Shown here one piece after another: positions 39,316-39,350 of a stretch of DNA of 39,350 nucleotides; the stretch's first letter is position 1; every line of letters begins with the position of its first letter. The position numbers and the translations under genes were made by a program. The notes beneath the pieces were generated by a model. It did not search any database. It was given only the letters and a program-made list of their open reading frames with translations, and was not told the DNA's origin. Source of the DNA: Kamptonema formosum PCC 10802 (lineage in GTDB: Bacteria; Cyanobacteriota; Cyanobacteriia; Cyanobacteriales; Oscillatoriaceae); assembly GCF_000332335.1 (NCBI RefSeq), contig NZ_KB235948.1, positions 6,360,317-6,399,666 on the forward strand, written 5' to 3'.

Positions 39316-39350
39316 CGGTCAAATCAATCCTGTTAATAACCTGTGCTCAA

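Overview
The window reads as a chromosomal segment of a cyanobacterium, most likely a filamentous, repeat-rich one. Lineage markers are an adjacent cruF-cruG pair for myxol-type carotenoid glycosides, an apocarotenoid oxygenase, an EbsA-like pilus protein, a cyanobacterial phosphotransacetylase-like/DRTGG protein, a membrane-anchored F420-ligase-like protein, a few GCGATCGC (HIP1) octamers, and many palindromic intergenic repeats. Species cannot be named from the sequence. No rRNA, tRNA, CRISPR array, intact transposase or phage gene was recognised.

Layout. 1-700 holds repeats and a promoter. 701-5678 is a tightly coupled three-gene operon: a TPR-CHAT protease-like protein, a small unknown protein, and a C-terminally membrane-anchored protein. 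6246-8573 encodes a long coiled-coil protein with an N-terminal membrane segment. 8800-18637 is mostly ordinary: YajQ, MAPEG, a DprA/SLOG-like protein, a carotenoid oxygenase, a phosphotransacetylase-like protein, EbsA-like, a radical SAM/glycosyltransferase pair and dnaX. 18861-25380 is a second, paralogous CHAT locus: a TPR protein without CHAT, a TPR-CHAT protein whose catalytic Cys is Trp, and a second membrane-anchored paralogue. 25430-30400 has RNase HI, cruG, cruF and the F420-ligase-like protein. 30816-36256 is a five-gene metabolic operon: class-III aminotransferase, two MDR dehydrogenases, a HAD sugar-phosphatase and glucokinase. 36237-38599 has a DMT transporter and a nucleotidyltransferase. 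The last 750 bp holds a decayed fragment of the F420-ligase-like gene.

The best candidate for an undescribed system is the pair of CHAT loci. Three proteins share an N-terminal module of about 90 residues, tandemly duplicated in the first CHAT protein, followed by TPRs. Both CHAT genes are followed by members of one membrane-protein family, and both have promoters with a shared TTGACAGAA(G)CCGGCA core. One CHAT protein keeps His and Cys; the other has lost the Cys. I infer a protease/pseudoprotease sensing system acting on a membrane protein, by analogy with CHAT proteases that cleave partner proteins. The role (defence, cell death, signalling) cannot be decided from sequence alone.

A second candidate is the 30816-36256 operon. 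Its enzyme set (glucose phosphorylation, alcohol oxidation, transamination, sugar-phosphate dephosphorylation) would suit synthesis of an amino-sugar or amino-polyol; this is inference.
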